Assembly: GCA_013054445.1 (NCBI GenBank)
Contig: JAAMPI010000318.1
Location: 1-43,370, forward strand
Origin: Cudoniella acicularis
Taxonomy: Eukaryota; Ascomycota; Leotiomycetes; Helotiales; Helotiaceae
Length of the DNA: 43,370 nucleotides
Direction: 5' to 3'
This document shows positions 1-11,652 of the stretch, piece by piece. The notes under the pieces were generated by a model. The model had not been told where the DNA came from. It ran no database searches and worked only from the letters and a program-made list of their open reading frames with translations. A program made the position numbers and the translations under genes. The number at the start of each line of letters is the position of its first letter. The first letter of the stretch is position 1.

Positions 1-802
1 AGTCGTGGGAAAAGCAATTCCAGGAGGTCAATCATGTGACTCCCTCGAATCGCATCGACCTTCCCTTTCTGAAAAGCCAGAAAGTTTTGTTGCACATCGC
101 AGGTTGAAGCAACCGGTTCCTTTCCAGTACCGCTCTAGAACCAATTCGTGATTGGTTCTAGAGGGTTTAGAAGGTAGCTAGAGAACGGATGGAAACTGTT
201 TGGGGAGTGTTTAGGGGGGGTTCATGATGTAATAGGGCGGTATTGAGGTCGTATCTTGGAAGTGTTCAGGTGGGCTTTAGGGATTTTGGGGTTCTCAGGC
301 TAGTGTCCCAATTGGTGGACTTGTGGATAAAATCTCGAGTAAGTTATAAATACTCATAGTATAATAGTAACTCACATATGTCACAACAAATACTCTCCTT
401 TACCTCGGTAACTTGGATATACACCCTATTCAATAACCTGAGTGATTTTAATACTGTGGACTATTCACAGAAAATGCCTGGCCGAGTAAGCAAGTAGCTT
501 TTAGTATCATGGTCTTCACGAAGCGAAAAGGGGAGAGGGCCAGTATTAATCATCATTTCATCGTGCTTTGTTTCCTACTTGTACATATTATACAACATTT
601 AACATTTGATCCATTTTATACCAATGACGCCATCGCTTCTCAAATATGCAAGTATGGAAAAGTCGTCAACGCCAAACTTGCATGCATTATCGAATGATAG
701 GGGATCAAACAAAGCTTTTGTCTCTGGTAATCTTGGGATCCAAATACCATCGTCGTTACTCTAGAAAATCGAAATCAATGTATGACTGCTGTGGTAGAAG
801 GT
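1..802. other. Intergenic, no gene seen
   Basis: Only short open frames occur here (62 and 70 codons), without recognisable motifs or codon bias. The stretch contains a perfect inverted repeat at 133-163, listed separately. Its right end is the 3' flank of the SNF2-family gene on the minus strand. Confidence 0.6.
133..163. repeat. Perfect 13-bp inverted repeat (hairpin)
   Basis: The arm CTCTAGAACCAAT (133-145) is followed by a 5-base spacer TCGTG and the exact reverse complement ATTGGTTCTAGAG (151-163). Each arm carries a CCAAT/ATTGG pentamer. It could be a transcription-factor palindrome, a terminator hairpin or the end of a small mobile element; the sequence alone does not decide. Confidence 0.8.
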
Positions 803-3800
803 TTAAGATCTCGAGGGGCCCACAGATCCATCCCTACTGGCCGCATTTGAAACATTGAAGAACAGATTGTATCGAATCACCTCTTCCAATTCGCGATCTG
901 TGGGCTCGGGATCGTACGTCTCGGAGCAAACAAGAAGGTCCATCAAGTAAAGCTTCTTCTCGTATCCCAGGTCATCTTCCGAAGAAGTCGAGCTCAAAAT
1001 CCTCCCGATAGCATCTGCAACCCTCGCCTTTTTTTCGACTTGGCCCGGTTCCAAGCGAAGGAATTGATCTCGAAGATGTTTGTAAAATTGACGGTCAATT
1101 AGTACTCCCAGACCGAAAGGATCATACACCGAGTTTTTCTGGCTACCGGTATTGCTGCGGTCAGAAGAAGCAGTGGGAACACCACCGGGAAGGGTGAGCA
1201 TGCCGGGAAATTGAAAGTTCGCAGCAGGATCCTTGGCCACACCTTCGTCCAAATCTACAGCAACAAGCTCCGCACGAACTTTTTTGGGTTTTGGCTGTCC
1301 GGTCGTGTCAGAGGTTCCCGATCCAATTTGGTAATACATGTCCCCAAAATTGATTTTACGCTTTCCATTTGCAACTTCTTTTCCTTTATCATTTGTCTTA
1401 CTCTGCGCCTTCGGACTTGAGTCAATGACGAGATCAGCATCCGGATCGTGCGATGCTGACGCTCTTGCGCCCTTTGCGAAAAGCAATTGCGGTTCTGAAA
1501 GCTTCGCCATTTGATCAGGACCAGAAAGACTAACATCTGGGAGAGGCAAGAATCGGACGTTTCGAATCCAATCATACATTGTTTCGTCATCAAGAAGCGT
1601 CTTGCACTTGTTGTGCTCTTCATTGCTCATGACTTTTCTCCGTTCCAGGATTACCTCCTCGATACTTCCTTTCAAGACCAAGGTCTCTACAAACACAGGC
1701 TTCGTTTGTCCAATTCGGTGGGCACGCTTCACAGCTTGTGCCTCAACCTGAGGGGAAAAAACGGGATTGACGAAGTACACTCGTGATGCGGAACTCATGT
1801 CAAGCCCAAATGCTGCTTGGGAAACATCCATGAGAAGAACTCTGAAGGTTTCAGTTTGATTGAAAGTCACCACATACTGCGCACGACGAGTAGATGAAAG
1901 CGTCTTTGCATAGATCAGATGCTTGATACCCAAACATTCTAAGGCTTGTGCAATATAATATGCAACGTTGTCAGCCTCGTAAAACACCAGTATCTTTTCT
2001 TGACGATGGTGTACAATGATTCGATCCATAAGGTAAGAAAGCTTCGCTGAGGCTGTCGAGATAATCGCAGTGTCAGCAAGACATGACGATGGATCAACTG
2101 TTCCCGCCAGATCATCCTTTTTCGATTTCTTCAGAGCTGATTTTGGCTTCACGTGCACTTTTTCGTGATTTGATTTGGTCGAATCTTGTGGTTCTGTACC
2201 ATCAAGCATGTGCATTAGATCCTCATTATTGGCTGCATGGGAACTTAATGCAGGCCTTGTTTTTGATCCTGCCGACGAAGATGACCGAAGCCACTTCTTA
2301 GGGCTTGACCCATCGCCGAGAGCAACGCCGCCAGCTAAAACAGGGGCACTTTCGATGGATTTCTTAATCGACTTAGTATCTTTGGTTTTCTTGGATGGAC
2401 GACTAGTTGCTGGAGGGTTCCGCGCCTCCTCAGCGTCTTCGAAGGCCTTTTTTCCAGCTATGATCATCCCATCCGTCGGATCTTCTTTCCAGAGTTGGGC
2501 ACTAACAAATTTTTGCGCTTGATGCACCATAGTCGCTCCCATCAATAGTGGATCTCTCGAGTTATCGTCAAGTGCCCAAGCGTGTCTCAGGTCGTCTGGC
2601 CACCTATTCTTGATATACATCGGCATCTCGTGAAATTCGCTCACTACCTGTGAGATTTCGTTCGAGAGGACGACCTCTCCAGCTTTAATAGCTTCCCTCA
2701 AAAGCAATTCATCTTCCGAACTTACCTTAACCTCGCCTTTCTCAAGAAAGTTCTTGGCGATATCAAGCGTAACCAACACATTTGACTTCTTGTAACCTGA
2801 CCAGAAGAAAGATGCCTGGCGCAAATTCGACACGAGCTCTTGGAGTGGTGCTCGCTGTCGAGGATGAAATAAATAATCAGCATCTTTTCGCTCAGAAGTT
2901 ACAGCATTCGACACGATCATCATGGAAAATGTATTCAACGATAGTTTGTCTTGAATCGAACCGTCGAGATAAACAACATCTTGGTGAAGAGGAGGAAGAG
3001 TTACATCAAGGCTGACGTCTTCAGGCTTATGACGAATAATCATTCCTTCTAAAGTTGCTCGCAAACAGTCCATGTTACCATGCTTTTGGAGCCGTGTCGA
3101 GGTTGCATAACATGATAAGCCCACGAGGCAGTATCTTTATTTTCCCAAGAGGAGTTTGCCCACGGGCGAGCCTTTAAAAAGACGGTTGCGATATTGCCGA
3201 GCTTTTCCAAATCTTTGCGCTCTTGCGCATGAAATAACCTTTCTTGCTTACTCGATGTGACAGAAGCGGCATCTTGATCCAGAAAATTTGGCTGGTTCGA
3301 AACTTCCTTACTCTCATCGCTAGCCTCTTCTGCTACATCAGCGGGGAGAGGAGACGCTGCAATGGAGGAGCTTTCAGAATTGCTAATTCCCACCTCAACA
3401 CCGTAAAGACCTTGAGTAGGCGTGCCCGAGACAATCCAACGAGCATCAAGCTGCAAGAAGTCCATCACAGTGACAGCTTCTGTTTTAGAGCTCCTAGAGG
3501 AGCTTCCGAACGTGTGGCCTTCATCGGTAATCAATCTTTTGAAGTGCAGCTCCTTTAATGGGGAACTATAGACATCTTCTTCCCTAAAGCATGTGCAGTC
3601 TCTTTTTCTTGTAGCGCCTATATAGGGGCATCTGCAGACTACTGTCGTAGTGGTTCGGCGTCTACCTTTTGCATCACTGCCATCCTTTGCTTCCTTTTCG
3701 AACCGTGGTTTACTAAACAGGATAATGTCGTATTCAGCAAGTTCCTCAGCTGGCGGTAACTCCGTCTTATTATTAAGGGCTACGAGCAGCTTCAGTCCTG

Positions 3801-5259
3801 TCGTGTGCTTATTTATTTCATGACGCCATTGCTGTACTAAGTTAGCCGGCACAACTACAATTGTAGCTCCAGTTAAGAGGATTTTGCGAGCAGGAATCTT
3901 GATGGGATTTCGAGATCCTCTGCGAGGTATCGGTCCAGGAAGGTAATAATGTCCAGGACTTTGCTTGATAGCTTCAACACAGGAAGTGAGGTCATACCCA
4001 TCAGCTTTCAATTTAGCAAAGTATGACTTCCAGGGTGTGGCAGTTCGACCAACAATGGCAGCGCACATTTCCTTCAGAGAGCCGGTTGTCTTTCGAACGG
4101 GAATTGTGCCAACCGAATATTCGACAGGAATCTGGGAAGATAGGTCTTTTGTTGCCAAGATCAGAGCCAGGCAGATCAAAGTCTTGCCCAAGCCCATGGT
4201 CTCCGCGCAAATCCCCCCTTTCGCAGCTTCGTAAGTGCGTGGTTCAAGAAGACATGATCCAGCGTCGATGTCGCAATACCAAGTTGAGCCCTTCTGGTCA
4301 ACCACACGCCTTAACCTGGGATCTATGATCTGAGCTGGCTGAGCCTCGCGTTGTGCCATCAAAGCTGCAGATCTTCTTTGATACTGGTGCATAGTTGTCC
4401 TGAGTCCTTCAACCTCGCCAGAGAGAATTCTAAGCATCGCCTCTTTCGCGTAAGAGTCATTGACGATCTCAGGAGTTGGCTTCGGAGTTGGCAATGTATT
4501 GAATATGTAAAACAGTGAAGGATCCTCGTTAGATTTGTCTTGATCCAAGGAGGTATCAACATGAGCGACAGGAACATCTTCTCGCCATTCTCCTACCCAG
4601 GTCTTATTTGAAATGTCCAGTTGCGAGAGAAGTGATTGCATCGAACAACGAAGTTGCGCGCTTTGTCGATCAATAACAGCCCTTCCAACATCATCTGGCA
4701 GGATGTAAACACGGATCTGACCTCGTCGTTCAGTCAAGCTTCTAAATTCCATACGAATCCACCCCGCCATATGCAGTCCACGATAGGGGCTCAAGGTGGA
4801 TGAACTTAACAAGGTTTCCTGGAGGACATTTGACAGAAAGAGACCACCATTGGGATTGTAAACATCTTGAGGATGCGCAAATGCACACCAAGAGTTGTAT
4901 GAGTTCCACATGTTTTGCGATGCAACGCAATCATTTTTATACATGCGCAGGCAGCCAGCGGGAATATATTTTGTAATGTCGTAGATGTAGTCATGCTGCT
5001 TGGAGTGCTTTTGCTGTGAAGATGGGATGAAGGTAAAGCTCGAATCGAAGGCTATCAGGGGTCGGCATTGATAGCCTCCGGTCTCATCGCATGTATCTTG
5101 TTGATGCTGCTTCTTATCAAATGATTAGTCTCTCTCTTCACATAAGAACCAGAGCAATATTTCAAGTTGAATTCATACCTGTTGTTGCCTATCCTCCAAA
5201 GAATTCATCTTCTGTCGCTTTGCGACGGGCTCCATCGCACTCTCCAGAATTGAACCCAT
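803..5259 (-). CDS. SNF2-family DNA-dependent ATPase/helicase, frameshifted in the assembly
   Basis: This is a large nuclear SNF2-type ATPase of the Rad5/Rad16-like kind, expected to move or remodel DNA-bound proteins. Exon 1 is 5179-5259 (ATG at 5259), the intron 5113-5178 (GTATGA donor, ACTAATC branch), and exon 2 runs to 803; about 1,463 residues. Visible motifs are Walker A ETMGLGKT (residue ~330), a DEXH box DEGH (~556), motif III SGTPTQGL, and helicase-C motif VI with KRAHRIGQT (~1150). Between the two lobes is a long charged insert (Lys/Ser-rich, probable NLS), and I see no C3HC4 RING there, unlike Rad5. A Cys cluster CRCP...CTC precedes the DEGH box. The two halves are in different frames; one extra A in the run at 3084-3087 joins them through GSKKHGNMDC. 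Open coding-like sequence continues upstream of 5259 without an ATG, so the true start could lie in another exon. Confidence 0.85.
5113..5178 (-). other. Intron 1 of the SNF2-family gene
   Basis: On the minus strand it begins GTATGA and ends GATAAG, with GACTAATC as a likely branch site. Removing it joins RQQQ to KQHQQ in phase 0 and bypasses a TAA at 5125-5127. The acceptor could shift by a few codons because AAG and CAG triplets follow. Confidence 0.75.
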
Positions 5260-6378
5260 TGGCTTGAACGGAATACATGCAAAGCCAGAGGGAACAAAAG
5301 CGATACGGTGAGAGCCGTCCTCGTTATGGTTGTAGTGAAGGTAGGTTGGAGGGAACCTGGAAGTTGAAAGTGAGATGGACCTGCGGATTTAGGTTTTGCC
5401 GGTTGGTTTTGGACATTCCAAGGTTAACGCGACGGATAAGGATTTAGCGCGTTCGGCGTTAAGATAAGCTCCACGAAATCACATGTGGCGGGATTGCAAC
5501 ATCAATCCTCATGCATGTATCGCAAGACCTTTTTTACAAAAACAAATGATGGAAATTGATTCAGGTGTCCTTGTCTTGTTGGATGGTGTCTGATTTCAGG
5601 TTCGGTTCCCCGTTGAAATCTTCAACCTCAGAAGAACTATGTCAACACCCACCACGTCTTCAGGCAAACCGTGTGTCAATGAAGTTGTGAAAAAAGTATC
5701 TAGAATCAGAGTATTAGTGACTGATCTATGCAGTAGAAACTAAGTTAGATAGACCAAGAACTTTTAAAGAGGTGATTAACTCTCTTATACTGCACAAAAA
5801 GATGCTAGTTTAGCGAAAGCGGCCTGGTGTGCGGTCGAAGAGTGAGACCCTGACAGAGTCAAATAAGGCGGGTCATAAGTAACAAGACGCATGAGGTTTT
5901 CTTAGGTTCATGACAGACAATGTGAAATTCACTTCCCGTATTGCCGGTATCAAAATCAGTTTGAAAGAATTCAAGATCTATCTATTTGTACTTGTATAAC
6001 AAAATCAAATTAATCACTTCTATGTGAAGAAGGCGACAGAATATGTACGAAGCGAACCCATGCATAGTCCCCTTGACGAGAAAACAATATGGAGCAACAG
6101 CGCAAGCCCCTCCTTAGCCACTCCTTAGCCAATAATAACAAGAGAGCACAGAAATTAATGCCGAGAACTATGAACAACTTAGTTCTAAGCGGTAATGATT
6201 TTGGTCATAGAAGAAAGCAAACATGATATAGCGGGTGAGTGGTCTCCTCATCTCATACAAGCTTATACAAGGCATAAGATGTCTCATCCTCTGTAATTAT
6301 ACAACTTAACCCCAACCCAGCCATCATTCATCCCATGTTTCATTAAATTAACCTATGTATGTCCCCAACCCAACCACT
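5260..6378. other. Intergenic, AT-rich
   Basis: This is the promoter side of the SNF2-family gene and the 3' side of the phospholipase gene. About 110 bases next to the SNF2 ATG (to ~5370) are open and coding-like in the SNF2 frame, then interrupted by a TAA. A short direct repeat TCCTTAGCCACTCCTTAGCC lies near 6111-6130. No gene is seen. Confidence 0.5.
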
Positions 6379-7906
6379 TTACCAATCCTTAATGCCCTCC
6401 TCAGCCAAAACATGCATTTCTCCACCAGCAGCCGCTTTCGCGTTACTGATTTCCCACTCAAACTCCTTCAAAGCCCTGAGTTCACTCCCAACAAACAAAC
6501 CGCCAATTAATCCATCAATAACACCAGCACTTAAACTTAACGTGCTGAGAAGCATTAAAAGAAATGCAACAAAATTTCGCGGACTCCACCACACCGCTAT
6601 TAAACAACCGATGCTAACCATCAATGAACCCATAAAATGGTACAGTCTCCAACGACGCTGTTTTGATTCCCGTTTCCGGTATTTGTATATCATACTTAGA
6701 ATCTCGTCGTAGATCTGAAGAGGAAGATGTGGAGAAGCAGAATATTTGAATTGGGAGTGAAGGGCGCGAAATTCGCTTGAAGTTGGGGATTGTAAGAAGG
6801 CTCCGTTTTGAAGAGCCGATTCTTCATCTTCTTTAGTAGCTTCTACTTCGATTGCCTTTGAGTGCAGGAGTGTAGTCTCCACCGAGAAATGATCACTCAA
6901 TGAACACTGTAGCTCTGGATGCCGAGAAAGCATCCCCACTTTTGCCGATTTAACAACCCATCCACCGAGATCAGGACTTGCAGGATTGAAACCTGTGCTG
7001 GCAAAAATATAATCGAGACGTTTCGCTCTTGGATCTATTCTGTCCCCGGGAACTTCAATTGCTGATTTGTTCGGGCCTAGCATTTTCTGTTGGCCTTTGT
7101 TCCACCGCCATGTATTTAAGACACTGTCGCAGGTGGCTCCATTTTCATCGATATTGTACACGGCCGTGGGTATCGGACGTCGCCTTGCCTTTTCCAACGC
7201 ATCCTCTGCTGCACCCAGTGAGGATTCCGGATGTAATAAAAGCCACACATCTCGGACTGGTGCGTGTGTACTGATGAGGCGATGTGCGAGAGAAAGTGGA
7301 ATCATATTGAAGTCTCCTAGAGCAAGAACGAGATGCCCGCGCTCTGCTGCCCCACGCATCAGTTTCGCAATTTCCCATGCTTGTGCAGTTCGATGGCAGA
7401 TATAGGAATCGTTTGGTTCGGCTTCATAGGGCGCATGGAGCTGAGTATGTCAGTGAGATTCTCATATAGTTGATCAATGGCCTACGTGTGTAGTAAACAC
7501 CTCCACGATATCCTTCAAGTCAGGCCCATATCTTATCCTCGCACAAGCAACACCCTTCCCCACAAACCAATCCCCCCTAAAGAAAGCCGTCGGTCTCCCA
7601 TTCAAGGGGTATCGGAACATTGAACTTTCCTCGATCGGCCATTTCGACAATATGGCAAGTCCCCCACCAAAATTGCCACTGTGGTAGAACTTCCCATAGG
7701 GCAGAATATGTCTTGTTTCGTGTCGAATGTTCTGGTAGTCTTCCTGGGTCCAACACTCTTGCAACCCAACGATTTGTGGTTCCGGATCTGCGGTTGCTAT
7801 GCGTTTCCCGATTTCTGTCAACCTTTCGTTGAAATTTCGNCAAGTACTTGAGGCCCCAGCAATTCAATGTGATGACGTTGATCTGAGTGGGGACTTCGGG
7901 ATCCAT
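6379..7906 (-). CDS. ISC1: Inositol phosphosphingolipid phospholipase C / neutral sphingomyelinase (ISC1 type)
   Basis: It hydrolyses complex inositol sphingolipids to ceramides at ER or mitochondrial membranes (yeast Isc1, fission yeast Css1). Exon 1 is 7486-7906, a 45-nt intron spans 7441-7485, and exon 2 ends at 6379; about 493 residues. The DNase-I-like fold shows all catalytic signatures: TLNCWG with the Mg-binding Asn, LQECW with Glu, THLHAPY across the splice junction, GDFNMIP, LDYIFAS, and terminal LSDHFSVE with the general-base His. The C-terminus has two hydrophobic spans typical of the family. A single N at 7840 breaks the frame; without it the reading is GLKYLRNFNERLTEIGKR and exon 1 is exactly 140 codons. 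An ATG at 7942 would add 12 residues; I prefer 7906, which sits right before the conserved start. Confidence 0.92.
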
Positions 7907-8392
7907 GATTGAAGACGGCTTGAAGCTCTCTTTTCTGTTCAATGAATGGAATACAAAGAGCAGTAAAGAGTCGTGGGAGAAACAAACAGAGTCGTGGAAA
8001 GGAAATGTAGTTGACCCAATCTATAATTGGGTTATATTGCGATCATTGTCGCAATAGCACAAGTACCGATTGGGAGAGCTAAAGACAGCTTTCGGACTTC
8101 TTGTTGCAATGCGGATGTTTGACACAATCGAATTCGTCGGAAGCCCTCGCTCGCATTAAAGGGCATGACGCTCCCATCTCCTTTTCCAATTTTGCAAGGA
8201 TTACATACAGGGATTATGTCTATCATCTTTGCGTCAAAGCACACGCGCGTCTGAGGCTTGGCGGCTAGCGACTGATCAACGCGTAATCCGTAGCGGTGGC
8301 GCAAACGCGTCTGGGGAAAGAAAGTTAGATACCCGCAAGATCCAAGCTTGGATTAAGCATAACACCATAACACCAGAACACCGTCCAAGAAA
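7907..8392. promoter_or_regulatory. Shared divergent promoter, ISC1-like / SWD3-like
   Basis: These 486 bp separate the start codons of two genes transcribed away from each other, so the region must hold both promoters. Near the right-hand ATG an 8-base unit is repeated three times (AACACCAT, AACACCAG, AACACCGT, ~8360-8383), probably in the 5' leader. No obvious TATA box. Confidence 0.5.
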
Positions 8393-9903
8393 ATGTCCGA
8401 TTTCGATTCCGCAGACGGCACGCCTGCCCCAACAGCGCGCCGCTCCCCTAAAAGGAGACGTGTTTACGACGACAGCGAAGCCTCAACTCCACGATATAGC
8501 TCCCCCGACGAGAACGGAAGAGACAGAGACAGGCCTTATAGATCCTCCAAGCTGAACACTCGCCAGGACTCAGACAGAAGGATGTCGCATGGGTCGGATG
8601 GCAGTGCAGATGATTTGGATCATGCATATCGAGACCACAGCAGAAGCCGGTCATCCAGTCCAGATACCCCTCGATCATCACATTCTCCCCTCGATGCGCC
8701 TTCGCCACCCTCATACAAACCCTTAAAGCTCAACTACAAGCAGAAGTTCATCCTCAGAGGTCATCGTAAAGGGGTTGCACAGGTCCGCTTCTCGCCTGAC
8801 GGACGATGGATCGCCAGTTGTTCTGCAGACGGGACCATCAAGATCTGGGATGCGTCGAATGGAAAGCATATGCGAACCCTTGAAGGACATCTGGCTGGAG
8901 TTTCGACAATAGCCTGGAGTCCAGACTCGAATACCATTGCGTCTGGGTCAGATGACAAGGCTATTAGGTTATGGCATCGAGCAACTGGGAAGCCGTATCC
9001 TGCACCGCTGCTGGGCCACCACAACTACGTTTACTCGCTCGCATTTCACCCCAAGGGCAATATGCTGGTCAGCGGTAGTTACGACGAAGCCGTTTTCCTG
9101 TGGGATTTAAGGGCCAGGTCGCAAATGAGAAGTCTACCTGCGCATTCAGACCCTGTTGGAGGAGTAGATTTCATAAGGGACGGTACATTAGTGTGCAGCT
9201 GTTCCACTGATGGGTTAATGTAAGTTTAATTCCGATCGCTTTTTCCCCGGCCCTTCTCTCGAAACTATGAAACTGATGTATCTATTACAGACGGGTCTGG
9301 GATACGGCTACGGGACAATGTCTCTCAACACTCGTCCACGAGGACAACGCCCCCGTGACAACAGTTCGATTCTCTCCGAATGGACGCTATATCCTTGCAT
9401 TTACACTTGACTCGTGCATACGCTTGTGGGATTACATCTCGGGAACTTGCAAGAAGACCTATCAGGGACATGTGAATACCAAGTACTCCTTGGGTGGAAC
9501 ATTCGGTGTAGGTGGTAGTGAGGGGTTTATAGTCTCGGGAAGTGAAGACGGAGACATATTGTTTTGGGACGTCCAGAACAAGAAGGTTGTACAGAGGGTC
9601 AGCGGCCATGAAGGAGTGGTCTGTTGGGTTGATACGTGTCCTGCCGGTAGCAGAATGGTCGCAAGCGGAGGCTTGGATGGGACTGTGCGTATCTGGGTCG
9701 ACGTTGACGAGGCAGAGACAGTTGTTGGCTTGAAACTCGAAGATGAGCTTGGTGAAAATGGCTATCCGCGCGAGGGTAGTGTTGGCATGGACGGCGTTAA
9801 GGTTGAGAACGGCGAGAATGGATTCAACAATGATACCCCGATGGACGGCGGAAGAGGCTCCGAACGAGGGGTTGAAGAGCCAGATGAAATGGAAGTCGAT
9901 TGA
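8393..9903 (+). CDS. SWD3: WD40-repeat protein, SWD3/WDR5-like COMPASS subunit
   Basis: In this family a seven-bladed WD40 propeller scaffolds the COMPASS/Set1 histone H3K4 methyltransferase in the nucleus. Exon 1 is 8393-9219, a 71-nt intron spans 9220-9290 (GTAAGT...TTACAG), and exon 2 runs to 9903; 479 residues. The first ~110 residues are low-complexity and rich in Arg, Ser and Asp, with RRSPKRRR as a likely NLS. From residue ~120 repeats follow with the GH...WD pattern: LRGHRKGV, IKIWDAS, LEGHLAGV, IRLWHRA, LLGHHNYV, VFLWDLR, RVWDTAT, IRLWDYI, ILFWDVQ, VRIWVDV. The intron falls within GLIRVWD. An acidic Gly/Glu-rich tail ends the protein. Orthology to Swd3 rather than another WDR5-like protein is inferred from overall layout. 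Confidence 0.85.
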
Positions 9904-10432
9904 TGGCTGCTGGGCGAATCAATGTTTTGCCAGGCTCTACTTGCGACATCGGTCCTTCATGAAATATTTTTTGGCCGAACACCAGGCACGTCTCCATCCA
10001 GGTCGATATCGAAGTCTTTGTTTCTATTAAGCATGAACCGGCATTTCGGCTTTCCTAGCCTTTCCCATGGCACGCAAGGATATCCTTTCAAGTGCCGAGT
10101 GGCACGTGTGGTTTTTGGGGGGCTCGTGCCGAGCAGTTCGGATTATCTGCTTCCAGTCTTGGCACGATTGGCACTGCAAGCGACTAAGCGCATTTGCAAC
10201 GTTTCATGCAAGTGGTTCTTTCGTTTGGGCAAAAAGAATCTCCAACACCTCGAGCAATCGGCGATACGTAAGCTTTTAGATTTCAGTCCGTTTCTCGAAG
10301 GATTTCCCGCAGTAACCGAATGATACATAATCTGCCGATGTGCCCAGTATGCAGCATGTACTTTCAGACGTTTCTACATTCCTTTCGTCAAGCAACGGGA
10401 CGGTGGTAGCTACGCTCCCCAGCATTGCCATA
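9904..10432. other. Intergenic between SWD3-like and GH76 genes
   Basis: It contains the 3' flank of the WD40 gene and the promoter of the GH76 gene. The mannanase frame stays open back to 10340, but the residues before the signal peptide look non-coding. No TATA box or other clear element is seen. Confidence 0.5.
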
Positions 10433-11652
10433 ATGCTATCCCTCTCATTCTTTCGTTTGGTCTCCGTTGTTTTGTCTCTGGGCCCAATTGCACTCTCAGC
10501 TCCTGTCGCAAACTCAACTGAGGCAGAACTGGCGCTTAATTTCTTACAAACATGGTATAATTCCACCAGCGGGCTCTGGGATACGACAGGTTGGTGGAAT
10601 AGTGGAAACTGCCTCACCGCAATTGGAGACCTAGCCGCCATTGATTCAACTGTCGTTCCTACAGCACAACAAGTCTTTTCAACAACAATTGTCCAGGCGC
10701 AAAAGTACAATCTCCAGCAATTAAAGGTCATAACACCAACGTTTAATATACAAACTTTTCAAGGACCCTCCTTCCCGGACGCCATGGAGGCACCTGCTGT
10801 AGTCAACCCTCGAGGCTTTTTGAATGGATATTATGATGATGAGGTTGGTGGGCGCTAGGTTGGATCCAAGCCTACGATGTGACCAAAAACCAGCAATATC
10901 TCCAAACTGCAATGGATATCTTCAACGACATAAAAAACTCCCCAGCAACACCTTGCGGAGGTATTTGGTGGGATAAAAAGCATACATATGTCAACGCCAT
11001 CGCCAACGAGCTCTACCTATCAGTCGGAGCCCATCTCGCAAACAGGGTGCCAGCAAACAAGACCTTTTACCTCGCCACCGCTCAAAACCAATACAACTGG
11101 TTTGTTCAAAGCGGCATGGTAAATTCCAAGAATCTAATAAATGACGGTCTGACAACCGCGTGCAAGAACAACAATGGCACAGTGTGGTCCTACAACCAAG
11201 GCGTCATCCTAGGGGCGCTCTCGGAGCTCTCTACAGCAACAGGCAACTCATCATATCTTACTCTTGCTAACAACATCGCAAACGCCGCTATTACTGCCCT
11301 TTCTGACAGCAACGGTATCCTACACGATCCCTGCGAGCCGAACTGCGGCGGCGATGGCACGCAATTCAAAGGCATCTTCATGCGGAATCTCCAAGTGCTT
11401 CAGAAAGCGGCACCGAGTGATAGATACGTGAAGTTTATGGTGAGTAATGGGGCCAGCATTTGGGCTTATGATCGCGATTCGAGGAATGCTTTGTCTGTGG
11501 TTTGGAGTGGGCCATTTGTGCAGACGGCCAATGCTAGCACGCAGAGCTCAGCGCTGGATGCGCTGATTGCAGCGCAAGCTGTTGGGGGTGGGAAGACGGC
11601 GAATTTGGCGATTGCGAGTCGGAGGGCAAAACCGATTGTGCTTGAGGGTTAG
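10433..11652 (+). CDS. Secreted GH76 alpha-1,6-mannanase-like protein, frameshifted in the assembly
   Basis: GH76 enzymes cleave or transglycosylate alpha-1,6-mannan, and in fungi many act on the wall or on GPI-anchored mannoproteins. I start at 10433 because MLSLSFFRLVSVVLSLG followed by ALSA is a clean signal peptide; an in-frame ATG at 10340 would place a long non-hydrophobic leader before it. Family hallmarks are WWNSGNCLTAIGDLA, the catalytic Asp pair in YYDDE (residues ~135-136), GGIWWD, ANELYLSVGAHLA, WSYNQGVILGAL and FKGIFMRNL. Many N-glycosylation sequons are present. Directly after the catalytic pair the frame runs into TAG at 10856; one added G in the GG at 10843-10844 gives EGWWALGW and restores a protein of about 406 residues. 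No C-terminal GPI signal is visible. Confidence 0.85.

Noticed and set aside
1255..2522. Plus- and minus-strand frames nested inside the SNF2 gene
   Set aside because: They are alternative-frame shadows of a strongly conserved coding sequence.
10847..10861. A 15-nt GT...AG intron in the GH76 gene
   Set aside because: Far below workable intron size, and its removal would delete the conserved WWALGW region that a one-base correction restores.
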